DNA from: Desulfobacter curvatus DSM 3379 | GTDB lineage: Bacteria; Desulfobacterota; Desulfobacteria; Desulfobacterales; Desulfobacteraceae | Direction: 5' to 3' | DNA: 64,000 bases | Assembly: GCF_000373985.1 (NCBI RefSeq) | Contig: NZ_KB892968.1 | Span: forward strand, 15,546-79,545 | In this document: in pieces, positions 27,615 through 36,843 of the stretch | Position numbering within the stretch: the stretch's first letter is position 1 | How the letters are laid out: the number at the start of each line of letters is the position of its first letter | Made by a program: the position numbers and the translations under genes | The notes under the pieces: model-generated | Database searches by the model: none | What the model saw: the letters and a program-made list of their open reading frames with translations, nothing else | What the model was told of the DNA's origin: nothing

Positions 27615-29069
27615 TTACCCTTTAAGACAGGGTTTCCGTGCCGCAGTCACTTCGTCCAGCCGTGTCACCTTCGGAAGATGGGGCGCGGATTTCAATTCAT
27701 CGGGGTTTGAAGCAGCCTCTTTAACAATGGCCTTTACTGCCTCAATGAACTGGTCAATGTCATCTTTGGATTCGGTTTCCGTGGGTTCAACCATAAAGGC
27801 CGCATCCACTACCAGGGGGAAATATACCGTGGGGGGATGAAATCCGTAATCCAGAAGACGTTTGGCCATATCCATGGTGCTGATATGGTGTTCTTGAACA
27901 CTTTTGTCGGTAAAGACACATTCATGCATACAGGGTCTGTCATAGGGCAGATCCAGGGTCGTTTTAAGGCTTTCCTTAATATAGTTGGCATTGAGCACGG
28001 CAAGCTGGGACGCACGCTTTAAGCCGTCTCCCCCCATGGACAGAATATAGGCATAGGCCCTGACCATGACACCGAAATGGCCATAAAAGGTGTGCATCCG
28101 ACCAATGGTATCCGGGCAATCCGTAATAAAAGAATAGGTGTCGTTTTCCTTTTCAACCCTTGGCACAGGAAGAAAGGGAATCAGCTCATCGACCACGGCC
28201 ACCGGACCTGAACCGGGGCCGCCGCCGCCGTGTGGGGTGGAAAAGGTCTTGTGAAGATTTAAATGGAGTACATCAATGCCAAGTTCGCCGGGCTTGATGA
28301 TTCCCATAACGGCATTCATGTTGGCGCCGTCTCCATAGACAAGGCCGCCCTTGGCATGGACAATGTCACAGACCTCCTTGATGTTTTCCTCAAACAGGCC
28401 CAGGGTGTTGGGGTTGGTGATCATGATGCCGGCGGTATCTTCGTCCATGGCCTCGGCCACCGTCTGGGGATCCAGTATCCCTTTGGGACCTGATTTGATA
28501 TTCACGGACTTATATCCGCAAAGGGTTGCCGAGGCCGGATTGGTGCCATGGGCCGTGTCAGGGATCAGGATTTTTGAGCGCTGTTTTCCCTGTTTGGCGT
28601 GCCAGGCATGGATCATGAGCATACCGGTGAGTTCCCCATGTGCCCCGGCCGCCGGTTGTAACGTGACAGCGGGAAATCCCGTGATCTCTCCGAGCAGTTG
28701 CTCCAACTCATACATCAATTTTAAGGCGCCCTGGGAAAATTCATCCCCGGCCAACGGATGGGCGACAACAAATCCTTTTCGGGATGCCTGGACCTCATTG
28801 GTTTTGGGATTGTATTTCATGGTGCAGGAACCCAAAGGATACATGCCTGAATCTATACAAAAATTCCATTGGGACAGGCGGGTAAAATGACGAACAACAT
28901 CAAGTTCGGAAAGTTGCGGAAGTTCCGGTGCATCACCGGTGAGTGCCGGATCAAGATCCGCTCTTGGCACATCACTTCTGGGCATGGAAATACCGCATCT
29001 GCCGTCCCGGCTTTTGTCCCATAGTTCAGGTTCGTTAAATATAAGGCCGGTTGTGCCTGGCTTTGTCAT
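27615..29069 (-). CDS. gcvPB: Glycine dehydrogenase (decarboxylating) subunit 2
   Basis: 484 residues. C-terminal half of the P protein as a separate subunit, with the PLP-lysine region LHLNLHKTFSTPHGGGGPG. With GcvPA it decarboxylates glycine and loads aminomethyl onto lipoyl-GcvH. Its start overlaps the stop of gcvPA by one base (TAATG). Last gene of the lrp-gcvT-gcvH-gcvPA-gcvPB block. Confidence 0.96.
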   Translation of the reverse strand: MTKPGTTGLIFNEPELWDKSRDGRCGISMPRSDVPRADLDPALTGDAPELPQLSELDVVRHFTRLSQWNFCIDSGMYPLGSCTMKYNPKTNEVQASRKGFVVAHPLAGDEFSQGALKLMYELEQLLGEITGFPAVTLQPAAGAHGELTGMLMIHAWHAKQGKQRSKILIPDTAHGTNPASATLCGYKSVNIKSGPKGILDPQTVAEAMDEDTAGIMITNPNTLGLFEENIKEVCDIVHAKGGLVYGDGANMNAVMGIIKPGELGIDVLHLNLHKTFSTPHGGGGPGSGPVAVVDELIPFLPVPRVEKENDTYSFITDCPDTIGRMHTFYGHFGVMVRAYAYILSMGGDGLKRASQLAVLNANYIKESLKTTLDLPYDRPCMHECVFTDKSVQEHHISTMDMAKRLLDYGFHPPTVYFPLVVDAAFMVEPTETESKDDIDQFIEAVKAIVKEAASNPDELKSAPHLPKVTRLDEVTAARKPCLKG

Positions 29070-30403
29070 TATTGTACCTCCTTTGCCAAAAGGTCAATGG
29101 CCTGTCTGGGCACGGTTTCCGTGGCACAGAAAAGATAATGGTCTGCCATGTCCGGGTAATAGGATTCAAGGGGGATCCCTGCATACAGATTGTGTTTTTT
29201 CGCAAGTTCACTTCGCTTGGCTGCAAATCCGGCTGGGGCTTTAAGAACAAATTCATTGAAAAAGGCACCGTTGTAGACAGAACTGAACCCGGCATCCACA
29301 AGGGCATTTTTCAGGTAAACGGCTTTGTCGTGATTGAGCCGGGCGATTTCCCTGATTCCGTTTTTTCCCGCGGCAGCCATGTATACGGCAGCGGTCATGG
29401 CGTTGAGGCCGTTATTGGAGCAGATGTTGGAAGAGGCTTTTTCTCTGCGGATATGCTGTTCTCTGGTGGCAAGGGTCAGCACATATCCACTTTGGCCGTT
29501 TGAATCGGTGGTTTTTCCCACAAACCGGCCGGGAAGGTTTCTCATCAGTTTTTTTGTTCCGGCTAACAGCCCAAGTCCCGGCCCGCCAAAGCTTTTGGTC
29601 ATGCCAAGGCTTTGGCCTTCTCCTGCCACAAGATCAGCCCCAAAGCTACCCGGACTTTTCAGTAAACCATGGGCTAACGCCTCGGTGAATGAGGTAATGA
29701 ACAGGCAGTTTTTTTCATCGGCACAAGCTTTGAAACTGCCGAGATCTTCAATTTTTCCAAAAAAGTTAGGGGACTGAATGGCAACCCCTGCAATACCATC
29801 CATGGCTTTAAAGGCCGCTACATCCGTCAGGCCGTTTTTATCTGCCGGTATTTCAACCATTTCAAATTCGGATGGGTTAAGATAGGTCTTCATGATTTGG
29901 CGATGGGCAGGGTGAACGAGGCTTGATACGGCGATTTTATTTGCCTTTTTTGACTTGTGCAAGGCAATCAGCGCACATTCCGCCAGGGCGGTGCCGCCGT
30001 CGTAATGGGATGCCGTGGCAATGTCCATGCCTAAAAGCGCTGTAATCATGGTTTGAAATTCATAGATCCCCTGCAACGTACCCTGGCTGACCTCGGGCTG
30101 GTAGGGGGTGTACGCCGTCATAAATTCGGATCTGGAAATAAGGTAGGGAACAATGGCTGGAATATGGTGGTCGTAGGAACCGGCACCCATCAGGCAGGTA
30201 TATGATCCACATGCCGCATTTTGTGAGGCCAGTTCTTCCATTTCGGCATTTAGATCCCATTCGCTTAACGCGTCGGGCAGGTTTAATCCGGTCTTTGTTT
30301 TCGCAGATTCGGGAATGATTTCAAATAGCTGATCCAGATCGGTGTGGCCTGTGACAGCCAGCATTTGGTCAATGTCCTGTTTGGTATGCGGCAGATAACG
30401 CAT
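29069..30403 (-). CDS. gcvPA: Glycine dehydrogenase (decarboxylating) subunit 1
   Basis: 444 residues, usual length for the split P protein. Family blocks MRYLPHT at the start, FLGAGSYDHHIPAIV-like CLMGAGSYDHHIPAI, and YTPYQPEVSQGTLQ are clear. Forms the P complex with GcvPB. It starts five bases after the end of gcvH, which indicates tight co-translation. Confidence 0.96.
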   Translation of the reverse strand: MRYLPHTKQDIDQMLAVTGHTDLDQLFEIIPESAKTKTGLNLPDALSEWDLNAEMEELASQNAACGSYTCLMGAGSYDHHIPAIVPYLISRSEFMTAYTPYQPEVSQGTLQGIYEFQTMITALLGMDIATASHYDGGTALAECALIALHKSKKANKIAVSSLVHPAHRQIMKTYLNPSEFEMVEIPADKNGLTDVAAFKAMDGIAGVAIQSPNFFGKIEDLGSFKACADEKNCLFITSFTEALAHGLLKSPGSFGADLVAGEGQSLGMTKSFGGPGLGLLAGTKKLMRNLPGRFVGKTTDSNGQSGYVLTLATREQHIRREKASSNICSNNGLNAMTAAVYMAAAGKNGIREIARLNHDKAVYLKNALVDAGFSSVYNGAFFNEFVLKAPAGFAAKRSELAKKHNLYAGIPLESYYPDMADHYLFCATETVPRQAIDLLAKEVQ

Positions 30404-30408
30404 GGCAT

Positions 30409-30807
30409 TTATCCTTTCAGCATTTCAAGGTATGCAGCCTGGTCTTTCAGGCTGTCCATTTCGGACAAATCGTCGGGTTTAATTTTGACAAGCCAGCCTT
30501 TGTCATAGCAGTCGGTATTGACCAGTTCAGGCGCATCTTCAAGTTCTGAATTTACCTCAACGATTTCACCTGCAATGGGAAGAAAAATTTCAGATACCGC
30601 TTTAACGGACTCCACGCTGCCAAATTCGTCTCCCTGGCCAAATGTATCACCAATTTCCGGCATTTCCACATAAACAATTTCGCCAAGCTGGTCCTGGGCA
30701 TAGTCGGAAATACCCACGCTTACCAGATTGCCTTCAACTTTTGCCCATTCGTGATCATCGGTGTATTTGACATCAGACGGAAAATTAAGTTCTTCAATGG
30801 ATTTCAT
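30409..30807 (-). CDS. gcvH: Glycine cleavage system H protein
   Basis: 132-residue lipoyl carrier; the lipoyl-lysine is K69 in FGSVESVKAVSE. It shuttles the aminomethyl group between P, T and L proteins. GAGGAGG lies four bases before the ATG. A repeat element sits between it and gcvT. Confidence 0.97.
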   Translation of the reverse strand: MKSIEELNFPSDVKYTDDHEWAKVEGNLVSVGISDYAQDQLGEIVYVEMPEIGDTFGQGDEFGSVESVKAVSEIFLPIAGEIVEVNSELEDAPELVNTDCYDKGWLVKIKPDDLSEMDSLKDQAAYLEMLKG

Positions 30808-30865
30808 ATCGCCTCCTCATTTTTATAAGAAACTCTCTGTAACCAACAGAGATGTTTAAATATTC

Positions 30866-30912
30866 GTTGTAGCCCAACCTCGGTGAAAGACCAGGTCGGC
30901 CATGGCCGTTAT
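30866..30912 (+). repeat. Short-type intergenic repeat (copy B1)
   Basis: 47-base core: GTTGTAGCCCAACCTCGGTG...CCAGGTCGGCCATGGCCGTTAT. Almost identical to copy B2 at 32971-33018 and related to the core of the long type. It lies in the gap between gcvT and gcvH. Confidence 0.75.
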
Positions 30913-32153
30913 TTGAAATTTTTGATTGCAAGTCTTGCTGTCCTGTCCGGCCGAATATCGGAAACAAGCCGGACTCCGATTTTGCGTTTACCTTCAACAA
31001 GAGTCAACCGGGTTCCCATGTCAAGGGGCTGGTTGACCATAACAAATCCGCAGGCAAGCCCCTTTATTTTGACATCAGGGGGCAGGTTTGGCGTATTAAT
31101 GCTCACGATTTGGTCTTCATGCCAAAAGATTCCCATGTCTGTTGCGCAGGTCAGTACCTTACCGATATCCTGGCCTTGCTCGGTGAGAACCCGACCGGCA
31201 TCACCTGCCGACACCTTTCTTAAAGAGTCACCGACAAAGGCATAGGTAAAGGCCGGCTGTTCCAGTTTCATCAGGCTTTTGGCCCCTAAAAAATCCTTGG
31301 TGAACTGCCGGGTTCCCTGCTTAAAGGGCAGGGCAAACTCCCAAGGGTGGTTGATGAAGGGGAAATGCCCAATATCCTGATGGGACAAAGGCAGGCAGGC
31401 ACCGGCCCTTAAAGAGTCCCTGGCGCCAAGGCCGCAGGGTATCAGGGCATAGGGGGATCCGGCATCTAATAGGTTCGTCCACAGTTTTTCAACTTTATCG
31501 GGTGCAATGAAAATTTCAAAACCGAATTCACCGGTATACCCGGTTCTTGAGACAATGACGGGGGTACCATCCACAAGTGTTACACCATCAGGGGCATCAG
31601 GGTCCAGATTTCCTTTGAAGGAAAAGTACGGCATTTTGTCAAAAACGTTTTCCTTATCCTTAATGAGGACGGATACGATTTTCAAGGCATTTTTGCCTTG
31701 GACATCCAACTTGGCAAGCTGGTCTGATAAATCTTTTATTTCTACGGATTTTCCGTCACTGTGCGAAACCAGATGCCCGGTAATTGATCCTCCCATACCG
31801 GCATTGACACAGATCATGAAGCTGACATCCGAAAATTTATAAACAATGGCATCATCAATGCAATGTCCTTGGGCATCTAAAAACGCGCCGTAAACACACC
31901 GGCCCAATAACAGCTCGCTGATCTGTCTTGTGAAACAATAATCAAGCAGGGCAGGGGTGTCGTTGCCCTGTACCCGGATACAGTCCATATGGGATGTGTC
32001 GAACATGCCCGCTGATGCGAGCACGGCAATGTGCTCATTTTTAACGCCTGTATCATACCATAGCGGCATGTCAAATCCGCCGAAATCAGCCATATTGGCT
32101 CCGGCATTCCTATGCCATGCATTTAATGGTGTTTTTTTTAGATTATCAGTCAT
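30909..32153 (-). CDS. gcvT: Aminomethyltransferase (glycine cleavage T protein)
   Basis: 414 residues. Tetrahydrofolate-dependent T protein that makes methylene-THF and ammonia from the H-protein adduct. It shows the family start LNAWHRNAGANMADFGGFDMP-type block, RVQGNDTPALLDY, SRTGYTGEFGFEI and GLGARDSLR. About 40 residues longer than E. coli GcvT. AAGGGG lies nine bases before the ATG. First enzyme gene after the Lrp-type regulator on the same strand (39-base gap). Confidence 0.95.
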   Translation of the reverse strand: MTDNLKKTPLNAWHRNAGANMADFGGFDMPLWYDTGVKNEHIAVLASAGMFDTSHMDCIRVQGNDTPALLDYCFTRQISELLLGRCVYGAFLDAQGHCIDDAIVYKFSDVSFMICVNAGMGGSITGHLVSHSDGKSVEIKDLSDQLAKLDVQGKNALKIVSVLIKDKENVFDKMPYFSFKGNLDPDAPDGVTLVDGTPVIVSRTGYTGEFGFEIFIAPDKVEKLWTNLLDAGSPYALIPCGLGARDSLRAGACLPLSHQDIGHFPFINHPWEFALPFKQGTRQFTKDFLGAKSLMKLEQPAFTYAFVGDSLRKVSAGDAGRVLTEQGQDIGKVLTCATDMGIFWHEDQIVSINTPNLPPDVKIKGLACGFVMVNQPLDMGTRLTLVEGKRKIGVRLVSDIRPDRTARLAIKNFK

Positions 32154-32192
32154 GACAAAGCCCCTTTTTCTATGACATATTTTTTGTTAAAA

Positions 32193-32636
32193 TTAAAAAA
32201 TGTATGGCACTTTCAGGTTGTAAGATTTGTAAACCACAAAGGTTTCCACGGAATCGATTCCGTGGATTTTTGAAATTTCATTGGTGTAAAATTCAAGCAG
32301 ATCAAACCCTTCTTTGAATAAAACCATCACCATGAGATCATAGCGCCCTGTGACCACGGACACGGAAACGACACCTTTCAGGCGGCTGATCTCTTTTCCT
32401 TTTTCCACCAGATTCGTCTCAGACAGCTTAATGCCCACAATTACACTTCTATGGCCCGGCAGCTTGGCCGGGTCTACAAGACCGCAGAACTCAAGTACGC
32501 CTTCTTCCTGAAGTTTGAGGACCCTTGCCCGTACAGTGTTTTCAGTAACACCCAGCTTTTCGGCTATTTTTTTGAAGGGTTTTTTACCTTCTTTGAGTTC
32601 TCTGATAATATTTATATTGGTGTCATCAATTTTCAT
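32193..32636 (-). CDS. Lrp/AsnC-family transcriptional regulator
   Basis: 147 residues: N-terminal HTH (about 4-50, KPFKKIAEKLGVTENTVRARV) and C-terminal RAM ligand domain (VSVVTGRYDLMVMVLF). It begins the gcv block on the same strand, so it is the obvious candidate regulator, perhaps responding to glycine or another amino acid. This is inference from position; no operator is identified. Confidence 0.9.
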   Translation of the reverse strand: MKIDDTNINIIRELKEGKKPFKKIAEKLGVTENTVRARVLKLQEEGVLEFCGLVDPAKLPGHRSVIVGIKLSETNLVEKGKEISRLKGVVSVSVVTGRYDLMVMVLFKEGFDLLEFYTNEISKIHGIDSVETFVVYKSYNLKVPYIF

Positions 32637-32835
32637 TTGGTATTTTACGTTAATTTGTTTTGTGAAAATATTTTTGAAATAATTAATTCAGAAATCTCTT
32701 GTTGAGTAAAAGTATCTTACCCATGGTTTAGAGTCAAACATAAAATTTGGTTTTTTGATGAATTTAAAGATATATTTGGAAAAAACTTATGAAAGCATAT
32801 ATATTCTGTTCAAATTCTAATGTAATTTGAAATTT

Positions 32836-32933
32836 TATATGAAAGTCTCCAGTAATTAACTGGATTCTTTCTATCTTTGTTGTGGGCCGAAGCCTGGGTG
32901 TAGATAGACCAAGGACGGCCCGTGGCCGTTATA
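32836..32933 (+). repeat. Long-type intergenic repeat (copy A2)
   Basis: 98-base copy nearly identical to 13465-13560: hairpin GAAAG...CCAGT/ACTGG...CTTTC, then the GTTGTGGGCC...GGCCGTTATA core. It lies in the 409-base gap 32637-33045 between the Lrp-type gene and lpdA, together with copy B2. The remainder of that gap is AT-rich and probably holds the divergent promoters, which I cannot place exactly. Confidence 0.75.
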
Positions 32934-32970
32934 TGAAAGAACTAAATTAATCGATTCGTTTTTTGTGATT

Positions 32971-33018
32971 TGCTGTGGCACAACCTCGGTGAAAAATCAG
33001 GTCGGCCATGGCCGTTAT
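32971..33018 (+). repeat. Short-type intergenic repeat (copy B2)
   Basis: 48-base core CTGTGGCACAACCTCGGTG...CAGGTCGGCCATGGCCGTTAT, just upstream of lpdA. Closely matches 30866-30912. Confidence 0.75.
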
Positions 33019-33045
33019 TTATAATCAGTTTTAACGAGGATACAT

Positions 33046-34485
33046 ATGGCTGAAAACATCATTATCATCGGCGCAGGTCCCGGCGGTTATGTTGCCGCAC
33101 TGAGAGCAGCCGGCCTTGGGGCCCGGGTGACCTTGATTGAAAAAGAAAATTTAGGGGGCACCTGCCTTAATCACGGCTGTATTCCGTCTAAAATAATGAA
33201 AAATTCAGCAGATCTGCTGCTCAACTGTTTTAAGGCCGGCAGTCTGGGGATTAAGATATCAGGAACCGTCACCCCTGATATCCAGGGCCTGATGCGGCGA
33301 AAGGAAAAAGTACTTGAAGGCCAGAGAAAGGGACTTGCAGGGCTTCTTGAAAAGGCGGGCGTAAACATTGTCATGGGCCGGGCAAAAATTATTTCTCCGG
33401 GCAAAGTCGATGTGATTTCGGATCAGGAAGATCCCATATCCCTGGGGTACGACAAGTTGATCATTGCAGCCGGTACGGTGCCCATGAACGTTTCGGCTTT
33501 CCCTTTTGATCATGAAAAAATTTTGTCTTCCAATGATATCCTATCACTGGATTATATTCCAAAGTCTTTAACCATTGTGGGCGGCGGGGTGATCGGATGT
33601 GAATTTGCCTTTATATTCAGTGCGCTTGGCTGTCAGGTTACCATTGTTGAGGCCATGGACAGGGTCCTCCCCCTGCCGAGTGTAGACGCGTCCTGCTCAA
33701 AGCTGCTGTTGCGTGAAATGAAAAAACGAAAGATCAAAGTGCTTACCGACACAATTGTGGAACGAGCGGAGAACAAAAGTGCCGGTCTTGATATTTTTCT
33801 GGATGTCAGTCCATTCACCAAGCCGGGCGGCAAACTGAAAACAAAATCAATTGAGGCTGATGTTATGGCCGTGTGTATCGGCAGAAGCTCTTTGGCAGAA
33901 GAGCTGGGCCTTGAAAATATCGGCCTTGAAACAGACAAGGGCGGATGGATTGCCGTGAATGAATACATGCAGACCCGGGTTGACAATGTTTATGCCATTG
34001 GTGATATTCTCGGCCCTGCCCATGTGATGCTGGCCCATGTGGCGTACCACGAAGGCCTTGTGGCGGCTGAGAATGCCTGCGGGCAAACAAAAGCAGCCAA
34101 AACTGCCATGTCGTATAGCGCCGTACCCGGAGCCATTTTTACCATGCCTGAAATAGGTGCGGTTGGATTAACGGAAGAACAGGCCCGGGAACAGGGTAAA
34201 GAGATTGAAACGACAGTTGTAAATTTCAGGTCCCTGGGAAAAGCCCATGCCATTGATGAGATTGCAGGAGAGGCAAAGATGATTGTGGAAAAGGCATCAG
34301 GCAAAATAATAGGGGTTCATATGACAGGCCCCCATGCCACGGATTTGATTGCCGAAGCTACCCTGGCTGTCCGCAAGGGTTTGACTGCAACGGATCTGGC
34401 ACACACCATTCATGCCCATCCCACCCTGGCTGAAATTATGGGAGAAGCCTCATTAAAAATATTAGGAACCCCGCTTCACGGATAG
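33046..34485 (+). CDS. lpdA: Dihydrolipoyl dehydrogenase
   Basis: 479 residues. FAD-binding GAGPGG near residues 9-14; redox cysteines C40 and C45 in GGTCLNHGCIPSK; NAD-binding VGGGVIGCEFA; C-terminal catalytic His in HAHPTLAEIM. It reoxidises the dihydrolipoyl group, acting as the L protein for the gcv system encoded divergently. GAGG upstream of the ATG. Followed 21 bases later by patB. Confidence 0.95.
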   Translation: MAENIIIIGAGPGGYVAALRAAGLGARVTLIEKENLGGTCLNHGCIPSKIMKNSADLLLNCFKAGSLGIKISGTVTPDIQGLMRRKEKVLEGQRKGLAGLLEKAGVNIVMGRAKIISPGKVDVISDQEDPISLGYDKLIIAAGTVPMNVSAFPFDHEKILSSNDILSLDYIPKSLTIVGGGVIGCEFAFIFSALGCQVTIVEAMDRVLPLPSVDASCSKLLLREMKKRKIKVLTDTIVERAENKSAGLDIFLDVSPFTKPGGKLKTKSIEADVMAVCIGRSSLAEELGLENIGLETDKGGWIAVNEYMQTRVDNVYAIGDILGPAHVMLAHVAYHEGLVAAENACGQTKAAKTAMSYSAVPGAIFTMPEIGAVGLTEEQAREQGKEIETTVVNFRSLGKAHAIDEIAGEAKMIVEKASGKIIGVHMTGPHATDLIAEATLAVRKGLTATDLAHTIHAHPTLAEIMGEASLKILGTPLHG

Positions 34486-34506
34486 TTTAACATGAGGACA
34501 TAAAAG

Positions 34507-35715
34507 ATGAGAGACCCATGGCATTTTGATCAGATCATAGACAGAAGCAACACAGGTTCCGTAAAATGGGAATCATCTGTTCTGAAGCAAAAATTCGGCA
34601 AAAGGCGGGGAAACCTGCTGCCGTTTTGGGTGGCAGATATGGATTTTGCCTGTCCGGATGTAATTTTAAATGCCATGGAACAACGCCTGTCCCACAAAGT
34701 TTTCGGGTATAGCCTGAATGACAGCCGGCACAATGAAGCGCTGATCAACTGGTTTAACCGACGGCACGGATGGCAGATTCAGGAGGATTCAATTGTCAAT
34801 ACGCCGGGTATCGTGCCGGCGGTCCACTACCTTATCCAGTGCTTTACCAAACCCGGTGACGGGGTATTAATTCAGCCGCCGGTGTACTATCCCTTTGCCC
34901 ACGCCATTCAGACCAACGGCAGGCATGTGGTTGAGAATCCTCTGGTACTGAATAATTACCGGTATGATATGGATTTTAAAGACCTGGAAGAAAAAACCCG
35001 GGACCCAAGGGTAAAACTTGCCATCCTGTGTTCTCCGCACAATCCCGTGGGCCGGGTCTGGCAGCGTGATGAGCTTGAGCGGTTTGGGGCCCTCTGCCTG
35101 AAAAACAATGTCCTGGTTTTTGCCGATGAAATACATTGCGACCTGGTCATGCCCGGGTTTAAACATACCAGTTACCAATCTATCTCTCCGGAATTGAGCC
35201 AGGGCGCCATTGCTGGGATTGCGGCCTCAAAAACCTTTAATCTGGCCGGTCTCGCCCATTCCTGCCTGATCATTCCCAACGAAACCTATCGCCATGAAAT
35301 GGGCAGTTTTTTTGATTGTCTTGGCTTTAATTCAACGGGCACCTCAAATTTATTTGGGGCCATTGCAGCCCGGGCAGCCTATGAGGACGGGGAACCCTGG
35401 CTGGTTGATCTGATCAGTTATATTTATGACAATTTTTTATATTTAAAAAAAAGAATCGAAAAAGAACTGCCGGGTGTCCGGGTATTTGATCTTGAAGCCA
35501 CCTATTTGCCGTGGATGGACTTAAATCCTTTGGGATTATCACCGGAAAAAATTGTTCAGGTCATTGAGGAAACGGCCAAGATTGCCCTTGATCACGGCAA
35601 CTGGTTCGGTCAGAGCGGGGCCGGGTTTGAGCGGATAAATATTGCCTGCCCAAGGCAATTGTTGTCCCGGGCGGCGGACCGTTTAATTGCTGCATTTGTC
35701 CCCTTTTGCAAGTAA
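34507..35715 (+). CDS. patB: PatB/MalY-type PLP aminotransferase / C-S lyase
   Basis: 402 residues, fold-type I class II. N-terminal FWVADMDFACPD block and PLP-lysine K242 in AASKTFNLAGLA. Such enzymes cleave cystathionine or cysteine conjugates (C-S beta-lyase) or act as aminotransferases. Co-directional with lpdA, GAGG ribosome site. It ends six bases from the convergent sigma-54 activator gene. Exact substrate not decided by sequence. Confidence 0.85.
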   Translation: MRDPWHFDQIIDRSNTGSVKWESSVLKQKFGKRRGNLLPFWVADMDFACPDVILNAMEQRLSHKVFGYSLNDSRHNEALINWFNRRHGWQIQEDSIVNTPGIVPAVHYLIQCFTKPGDGVLIQPPVYYPFAHAIQTNGRHVVENPLVLNNYRYDMDFKDLEEKTRDPRVKLAILCSPHNPVGRVWQRDELERFGALCLKNNVLVFADEIHCDLVMPGFKHTSYQSISPELSQGAIAGIAASKTFNLAGLAHSCLIIPNETYRHEMGSFFDCLGFNSTGTSNLFGAIAARAAYEDGEPWLVDLISYIYDNFLYLKKRIEKELPGVRVFDLEATYLPWMDLNPLGLSPEKIVQVIEETAKIALDHGNWFGQSGAGFERINIACPRQLLSRAADRLIAAFVPFCK

Positions 35716-35720
35716 AAGGC

Positions 35721-36821
35721 TTAACTAATGGGCGGATTCACATCGAATTCGCTCATTTTGTACAACAAGGTTTTATAGGACACTTTTAAAATCTTTGCGG
35801 CTTTGGATCGGTTCCAGCCCACTTTTTCAAGCACAAAAATAATTACTTCCTTTTCCACCTTGTCCGAGGCCAGTTTCTTTATTTTTTTCAAAGAAATGTC
35901 TTCAAACAGTTTCTCAGAACTTGTGGACAGGTCCACAAATTCTGAAATGATCCTCAACCGCCGGTTTCCAGGGTCATTATTAAGTTGATAATCAGGCGAA
36001 TGCATGCCGGAATCTGCCAATTGCCCCTGGGAAATATTTTCCGAAGACGATGTTCCGGTGGTATATGTGTCGTTTGGCAACTCTTCAAAAATTTTATCCC
36101 AGGAATTGAGCACCATCAGTTTTTTAATACAATTTTGCAGCTGGCGCACATTGCCGGGCCAGTGATAACTGCAAAGCCTTTCCATGGTCAGTTTGTCAGG
36201 CTTTTCTGCCCGGGTCTTCGGATGTTCCGCCAAGTGTTTTTTGAAATAATATTCAATTAAGGCCGGGATATCCTCGGGGCGTTCCCGAAGGGGCGGAATA
36301 TCTATTTTAATAATATTAAGCCGGTAAAAAAGATCTTCTCTAAAGGTTTTGTTTTTTATGTTTTCTTCAAGGCACTGGTTGGTCGCCGCAATGACCCAGA
36401 CATCCGTTTTAAAATCCTGGTCCGATCCCAGAGGAGAAAATTCCCCGCTCTGGAGTACGTGGAGCATTTTGGACTGAAGGCTAAGGGGCATATCTCCGAT
36501 TTCGTCGAGAAAAAGAACACCCTTGTCGGCAGTCAAAAATTTTCCATAGCGTTTTTTGTGTGCCCCGGTAAAAGCGCCTTTTTCATAGCCATAAAGTTCT
36601 GACTCCAGAAGGGTTTCAGGCAGGGCGGCACAATTTATTTTTACAAAATTATTTTTAGACCGATTTGACTCAGCATACAGGCTCTGGGCAACCACTTCCT
36701 TTCCAACACCGGTTTCTCCTGTGATCAGGATGTTCAGACAGGTTTGGGCCACATGGTTGATCAGTTCTTTGATTTTCAGCATAGGGCTGGAAACGCCTAT
36801 CAGCGGGGTTGGTGAAGTCAT
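35721..36821 (-). CDS. Sigma-54-dependent transcriptional activator without receiver
   Basis: 366 residues. AAA+ domain from residue 8: Walker A GETGVGKE (35-42), sigma-54-contact loop GAFTGA (82-87), Walker B VLFLDEIGD, then a linker and a C-terminal Fis-type HTH (WNRSKAAKILKVSYKTLLYKM). There is no N-terminal sensory domain, so it is probably controlled by a partner. A single-domain receiver is encoded just upstream on the same strand (22 bases). Confidence 0.92.
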   Translation of the reverse strand: MTSPTPLIGVSSPMLKIKELINHVAQTCLNILITGETGVGKEVVAQSLYAESNRSKNNFVKINCAALPETLLESELYGYEKGAFTGAHKKRYGKFLTADKGVLFLDEIGDMPLSLQSKMLHVLQSGEFSPLGSDQDFKTDVWVIAATNQCLEENIKNKTFREDLFYRLNIIKIDIPPLRERPEDIPALIEYYFKKHLAEHPKTRAEKPDKLTMERLCSYHWPGNVRQLQNCIKKLMVLNSWDKIFEELPNDTYTTGTSSSENISQGQLADSGMHSPDYQLNNDPGNRRLRIISEFVDLSTSSEKLFEDISLKKIKKLASDKVEKEVIIFVLEKVGWNRSKAAKILKVSYKTLLYKMSEFDVNPPIS

Positions 36822-36843
36822 ATATTATAACGCTCTCTTTTTC

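Noticed and set aside
32154..33045. Glycine riboswitch before gcvT or the Lrp-type gene
   Set aside because: No tandem aptamer-like GGAGAG/conserved core is visible. The gap is filled by repeats and AT-rich DNA.
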